From Streptomyces sulphureus DSM 40104 (lineage in GTDB: Bacteria > Actinomycetota > Actinomycetes > Streptomycetales > Streptomycetaceae): a stretch of 64,000 nucleotides of DNA. This document shows positions 60,936-64,000 of this stretch, in pieces; within the stretch, counting starts at the first letter, position 1, and the number at the start of each line of letters is the position of its first letter. Both the position numbers and the translations under genes were made by a program. A model generated the notes under the pieces. The model worked only from the letters and a program-made list of their open reading frames with translations. It was not told the DNA's origin and searched no databases. Location of the stretch: NCBI RefSeq assembly GCF_000381025.1, contig NZ_KB905813.1, positions 664,716 to 728,715 of the forward strand, written 5' to 3'.

Positions 60936-61157
60936 ATGGCGAAACGGCAGGAATTGGCCAGGGGCGAGAAGGTCTCCTGGTCCAGCCACGGCGGCGAGGC
61001 CGTGGGCAGAGTGAAGAGGAAGATCACGAAGCGGACGAAGGCGGCGGGCCGCACGGTCGACGCGTCGCCGGATTCTCCCCAGTACGAAGTGGAGAGCGAG
61101 AAGTCCGGTGGCCGGGCGGTACACAAGCCCGAAGCCCTGCGAAAAAGGAATGAGTAG
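60936..61157 (+). CDS. DUF2945 / HVA1 (Tudor-like) domain protein
   Basis: 73 residues, highly charged: GEKVSWSSHGGEAVGRVKRKITKRTKAAGRTVDASPDSPQYEVESEKSGGRAVHKPEAL. This is the standard DUF2945/HVA1 pattern (SH3/Tudor-like fold, hypervirulence-associated in fungi). GGAGG lies 6 bp upstream. It is followed 2 bp later by a DUF3140 gene, a pairing often seen in actinomycetes. Function unknown. Confidence 0.88.
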   Translation: MAKRQELARGEKVSWSSHGGEAVGRVKRKITKRTKAAGRTVDASPDSPQYEVESEKSGGRAVHKPEALRKRNE

Positions 61158-61159
61158 GC

Positions 61160-61498
61160 ATGGCACCCCAACAGCGAGACCAGATGATCGCCGATTTCCA
61201 GCAGGCGGTCAATATGACACCCGGGCAGCTCGAGCACTGGCTGCGCTCAAAGGAGTCCCAGCAAGTCGGTCAGAAACACGGAGACGAAGAAAGCACCGGG
61301 CACGCCTCGGGCCGCCGCATCGTCGCACTGCAGCGCAAAAAGAAGAAAGAGCTGACGCCGGACGACCTCGCACACATGCGCAAGGTCGTCGGCTACATAC
61401 ACCGGCACCTTGCCCAGCGGCCACGCGGCGACGTGCACGACTCCGCATGGCGCTACTCCCTCATGAACTGGGGCCACGACCCTGAGGCCGACGACTGA
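61160..61498 (+). CDS. DUF3140 domain protein
   Basis: 112 residues: FQQAVNMTPGQLEHWLRSKESQQVG, then SGRRIVALQRKKKKELTPDDLAHMRKVVGYIHRHLAQRP and DSAWRYSLMNWGHDPE. These are the conserved parts of DUF3140. It is cotranscribed with the HVA1 gene (2-bp gap). Function unknown; a link to DNA handling has been proposed for related small proteins but is not shown by the sequence. Confidence 0.88.
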   Translation: MAPQQRDQMIADFQQAVNMTPGQLEHWLRSKESQQVGQKHGDEESTGHASGRRIVALQRKKKKELTPDDLAHMRKVVGYIHRHLAQRPRGDVHDSAWRYSLMNWGHDPEADD

Positions 61499-61499
61499 G

Positions 61500-61993
61500 C
61501 GGTGAAGACACGGCCTGCTCGACGAGGAGTCGGATCCTCGCGTGGGATCGGTGCACTGCCTGCCGGCTCGCGGAGAGGGGCTCCTGTCGTCCCCAGCACG
61601 GATGCGGAGTGCGTGTTGCCGGCGCCTCGGTAGCCCTTGTCGGGGCCCCTTTTTGCGGGGCCGGCCGCGTGCTGATGAGCCCGCACGATCGTGGAGCCCA
61701 CCGAGACGGTCCAGTTGAGGTCCTCGTCCGTGCCGGTCCGGGCCACCAGGGCGGTGAACACTCGCTCCCGGGTGCCGTCGACAGCCCACGTCCGCAGCCG
61801 GTTGTGGACACCTCGCCAGTTGCCGCACTTGCCCGACAGGTGGACCCGCTGGGTTCCGGTCTGGAACTTGAAGGCGATCGCGTCGATCAGCACACGATGG
61901 TCTCGCCAGCGGCCACCCGTTTCGGCGCGCGGTCCGGGGGCAAGGGTTCGATCCGCGCCCACTGCGCATCAGTCAACGGCACATCCGGAACAC
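61500..61993 (-). mobile_element. IS5-type transposase remnant, frameshifted and deleted
   Basis: From ~61993 one frame reads MCRLTDAQWARIEPLPPDRAPK-like sequence (DVPLTDAQWARIEPL). A second frame continues GGRWRDHRVLIDAIAFKFQTGTQRVHL, then TWAVDGTRERVFTALVARTGTDEDLNWTVSVGSTIVRAHQHA. Next it breaks into pieces with most of the DDE domain missing. The left end touches the stop codon of the binding-protein gene. Confidence 0.85.
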
Positions 61994-61996
61994 CGG

Positions 61997-62980
61997 CTAG
62001 CCCGAGTGCACCTCCCGGTAGAGGTCGCCCGTGTAGTAGTCCGACGGATCGGGGTTCTCGTCGAGCTGCTGGTTGCGGACGAAGAAGTCGCCGAGCTTCT
62101 TCAGCCAGCGGTCCATCTCGCCGCTCTTCGTCTTCGCGGCGAGGTCGTCGGTGGAGAGCGTCTCCACGTGCGAGGCGTCCGCTTTCGCCTGCGCCTTGCT
62201 GACGTTCAGCATCTTCGCGCTGAGGGCGATGGACTCCTCGGGGTGCTTCTTGCGCCAGTCGTTGGCCTGCTGGAGTACCTTGACCACCTTGCGGTTCTTC
62301 TCCTCCGGCACCTTGGTCCCTGCGACGAACGCCGTGGGGAAGCGGTCGCCGGTGTCCTTGGTGCTGGCCACCTCCTCCATCCCCGGGACCTTCTTCTTGA
62401 TGGTGTCGATGGAGGGGTAGAAGATGCCGGCGCCGTCGATCTTCCCCGAGGTGAAGGAGGAGACGACGGTGGACGGGTCCATGGCGACCTTGTTGATGTC
62501 CTTCGTCGTCATCCCCGCCTTCTCCAGCGCCATGTTGAGGATCATGTCGCCCGAGGTGCCCTCGGGCACGCCGACCCGCTTGCCCTTGAGGTCCTTCATC
62601 GTCTCGATGCCGGGCTGTCCGATGACGCGGTCCGCGAAGGTGAAGGTGTTCACCGAGACGACCTTCGCCTTCCCCGACGCCGGGAGCCACATGGCGCCCG
62701 GGCCTATGTAGCCGTAGTCGAGGTCGCCCGAGCCGAGCGCCTGGACCTGCACGGGGCCGTTGTTGAACACCTTCGCCTTCGCGGTGAGGCCCTGCTTCTT
62801 CCACAGCCCCTGCTCCTGTGCGATGGCGAGCAGGCTGGCGCCGTTGTAGTCGCCTATATAGCCGAAGTTGACCGTGTCGTCGTCCTGACCGGCGCTCCCC
62901 GAGCAGGCGTTGAGGGCGAGGCTGAAGACGGTGACGGAGAAGAGTGCCGTCAGGGTGCGGCGTGTCCTGCTTCCGGGCAT
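61997..62980 (-). CDS. Sulfonate/nitrate-type ABC transporter substrate-binding lipoprotein
   Basis: 327 residues. Lipobox LALNAC near residue 26. SsuA/TauA/NMT1-like fold: VNFGYIGDYNGASLLAIAQEQGLWKKQGL, GSGDLDYGYIGPGAMWL, LKGKRVGVPEGTSGDMILNMAL and KIDGAGIFYP. It should bind an alkanesulfonate, nitrate or similar anion outside the membrane. The ATPase gene lies upstream (62-bp gap) and the permease before that. An IS5 remnant abuts its stop codon. Confidence 0.88.
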   Translation of the reverse strand: MPGSRTRRTLTALFSVTVFSLALNACSGSAGQDDDTVNFGYIGDYNGASLLAIAQEQGLWKKQGLTAKAKVFNNGPVQVQALGSGDLDYGYIGPGAMWLPASGKAKVVSVNTFTFADRVIGQPGIETMKDLKGKRVGVPEGTSGDMILNMALEKAGMTTKDINKVAMDPSTVVSSFTSGKIDGAGIFYPSIDTIKKKVPGMEEVASTKDTGDRFPTAFVAGTKVPEEKNRKVVKVLQQANDWRKKHPEESIALSAKMLNVSKAQAKADASHVETLSTDDLAAKTKSGEMDRWLKKLGDFFVRNQQLDENPDPSDYYTGDLYREVHSG

Positions 62981-63041
62981 GGCGGTGGTCCTATCGGGGA
63001 GAGTAAGTCGTGGATACGGGCTGCCGGTTGGCCATGCGGCG

Positions 63042-63821
63042 CTATACGGCGGGAGCGGCCTGCTCCTGGTGGTAGACGGAGGTCCACACGGTGTTGCGGA
63101 TCTGCCGGAACTCGGCGGAGAGGCGGATCTCCTCGGTGCGGGGGTAAGGGAGGTCGACGTCGACGATGCGGTGGATGCGCCCCGGCCGCGCGGCCATCAC
63201 CACCACGCGGCTCGCCAGGTAGACCGCCTCGTCGACATCGTGCGTGATGAAGAGGACGGTGCGCTTCTCGCGGCTCCACGTCGCCAGTAGCTGATCCTGC
63301 AACTGGACGCGGGTGAGCGCGTCGAGCGCACCGAACGGCTCGTCCATGAGCAGGACTTGGGGGTCGACCGCATAGGCGCGGGCGATCGCGCACCGCTGCT
63401 TCATGCCGCCGGAGAGCGTCTTCGGCAGCGCGTCCGCGAACTCTTCCAGGCCGACGAGGCCGATCGCCAGGTCGGCCCGGCGGCGGCGTTCCTCGGCCGG
63501 GACGGAGGCGAGCTTGAGGCCGAACTCGACGTTCTGGCGCACGGTGAGCCAGGGGAAGAGCGCGTACTGCTGGAAGATCACCCCGCGGTCGGGACCCGGC
63601 CCCGCCACCTCGGCACCGTCGACCAACACCCGCCCGCCTGTGGGTTCCTGGAGACCGGCGGCCATGCTCATCAGGGTGCTCTTCCCGCACCCCGACGGCC
63701 CGACGACGGTGACGAACTCCTGGTCCGCGATGTCCAGGGACACCCCGTCCAGGGCGGTGAACTCGGTCCCCTTGAGCGGGAAGGTCTTCACCACGTCCCG
63801 GAAGCTGATCTTGCTGTTCAT
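63042..63821 (-). CDS. Sulfonate/nitrate-type ABC transporter ATP-binding protein
   Basis: 259 residues. Walker [10 protein letters not shown] at residues 41-49, [25 protein letters not shown], signature [14 protein letters not shown], Walker [17 protein letters not shown] and H-loop [13 protein letters not shown]. This is the SsuB/TauB class. Its ATG overlaps the permease stop (ATGA), so both belong to one operon with the binding protein. Confidence 0.92.
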   Translation of the reverse strand: MNSKISFRDVVKTFPLKGTEFTALDGVSLDIADQEFVTVVGPSGCGKSTLMSMAAGLQEPTGGRVLVDGAEVAGPGPDRGVIFQQYALFPWLTVRQNVEFGLKLASVPAEERRRRADLAIGLVGLEEFADALPKTLSGGMKQRCAIARAYAVDPQVLLMDEPFGALDALTRVQLQDQLLATWSREKRTVLFITHDVDEAVYLASRVVVMAARPGRIHRIVDVDLPYPRTEEIRLSAEFRQIRNTVWTSVYHQEQAAPAV

Positions 63822-64000
63822 CGCCGCTCCTGCCAGCCGGTGAGTCGTCGTTCGGCGAGCAGCAGCAGCCGGTCCATGAGGAGGCCGAGCACGCCGATGG
63901 TGATCAGGGAAACGAAGATGGTGTCCATCTCGAACCAGGTGGACGCCTTCTGCATCTGGTAGCCCAACCCTTCCTGCGCGCCGATGAGTTCGGCCGCGAC
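63818..64000 (-). CDS. ABC transporter permease, C-terminal end only
   Basis: The last 60 residues of a permease enter at the right edge: [19 protein letters not shown], then [20 protein letters not shown] and a basic tail ([11 protein letters not shown]). The EA-loop-like GAQEGLG and the end match SsuC/TauC permeases. The start lies beyond the window. Confidence 0.88.
   Translation of the reverse strand, partial: VAAELIGAQEGLGYQMQKASTWFEMDTIFVSLITIGVLGLLMDRLLLLAERRLTGWQERR

Noticed and set aside
60845..61240. Minus-strand frames over the HVA1/DUF3140 genes
   Set aside because: They are antisense to two recognisable protein families and lack motifs.

Overview
The window is chromosomal DNA of a high-GC actinomycete, most likely a Streptomyces or close relative. 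The signs are very high GC with G/C third positions, frequent GTG starts, ATGA/GTGA-coupled operons, a SigB/F-type sigma factor, a DUF5753/DUF397 pair, Zur boxes with zinc-free ribosomal paralogues, and many TetR/LacI/IclR/AraC regulators. I see no rRNA, tRNA or CRISPR array. Several genes are visibly broken.

Layout. 1-8.5 kb: a secreted ThuA/PQQ-type dehydrogenase (5' end outside the window) with a cupredoxin/Ig/DUF1080 protein, a degenerate 37-bp tandem repeat, an epoxide-hydrolase-like enzyme, an ABC ATPase, a methyltransferase and a LacI regulator. 9-10.6 kb: a flavin monooxygenase-like gene and a YjbQ protein. 11.1-17.8 kb: a defence-type island with a Crp/Fnr regulator whose cyclic-nucleotide pocket residues are present, a class III nucleotide cyclase with all four catalytic residues, a 700-aa NTPase-like/HEAT-like protein, an SPFH-like coiled-coil protein, a Pycsar-type membrane effector (PycTM/DUF5706-like) and an M48 membrane metalloprotease. 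The cyclase and the 700-aa protein carry nearly the same 18-residue glycine-rich motif, which looks like a paired amyloid-signalling (BASS-like) motif. I regard this as the main discovery in the window.

18.4-29.4 kb: a GH26-like hydrolase convergent with an eight-gene, almost fully overlapping exopolysaccharide operon (two GT4 glycosyltransferases, polyprenyl-phosphate sugar transferase, O-antigen ligase, MurJ-like flippase, polysaccharide deacetylase, Wzz-like protein, FemAB-like protein). 29.9-38.3 kb: a FAD monooxygenase, a penicillin acylase with a one-base frameshift in its Tat signal, and a GntP permease divergent from a DcuS/DcuR-like two-component system. 38.4-45.2 kb: a Zur regulon, with cysteine-free L33 and L31, a CobW-like GTPase gene split by an amber codon, and an Azt zinc-uptake locus with two AztD-like lipoproteins. 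45.7-48.4 kb: sigma factor, XRE/DUF397 pair and an RsbW-like ATPase. 48.6-53.7 kb: an IclR-OPT transporter-aminopeptidase-S33 peptidase set that reads as peptide uptake and breakdown.

53.8-64 kb: two TetR genes, an NmrA-like gene behind twin operators, then a decaying stretch (truncated thioesterase and LLM oxidoreductase, broken IS3 and IS5 transposases) mixed with an aminoglycoside-nucleotidyltransferase-like gene, TauE, AraC, HVA1/DUF2945 and DUF3140 genes. The window ends in a sulfonate/nitrate-type ABC importer whose permease runs off the edge.
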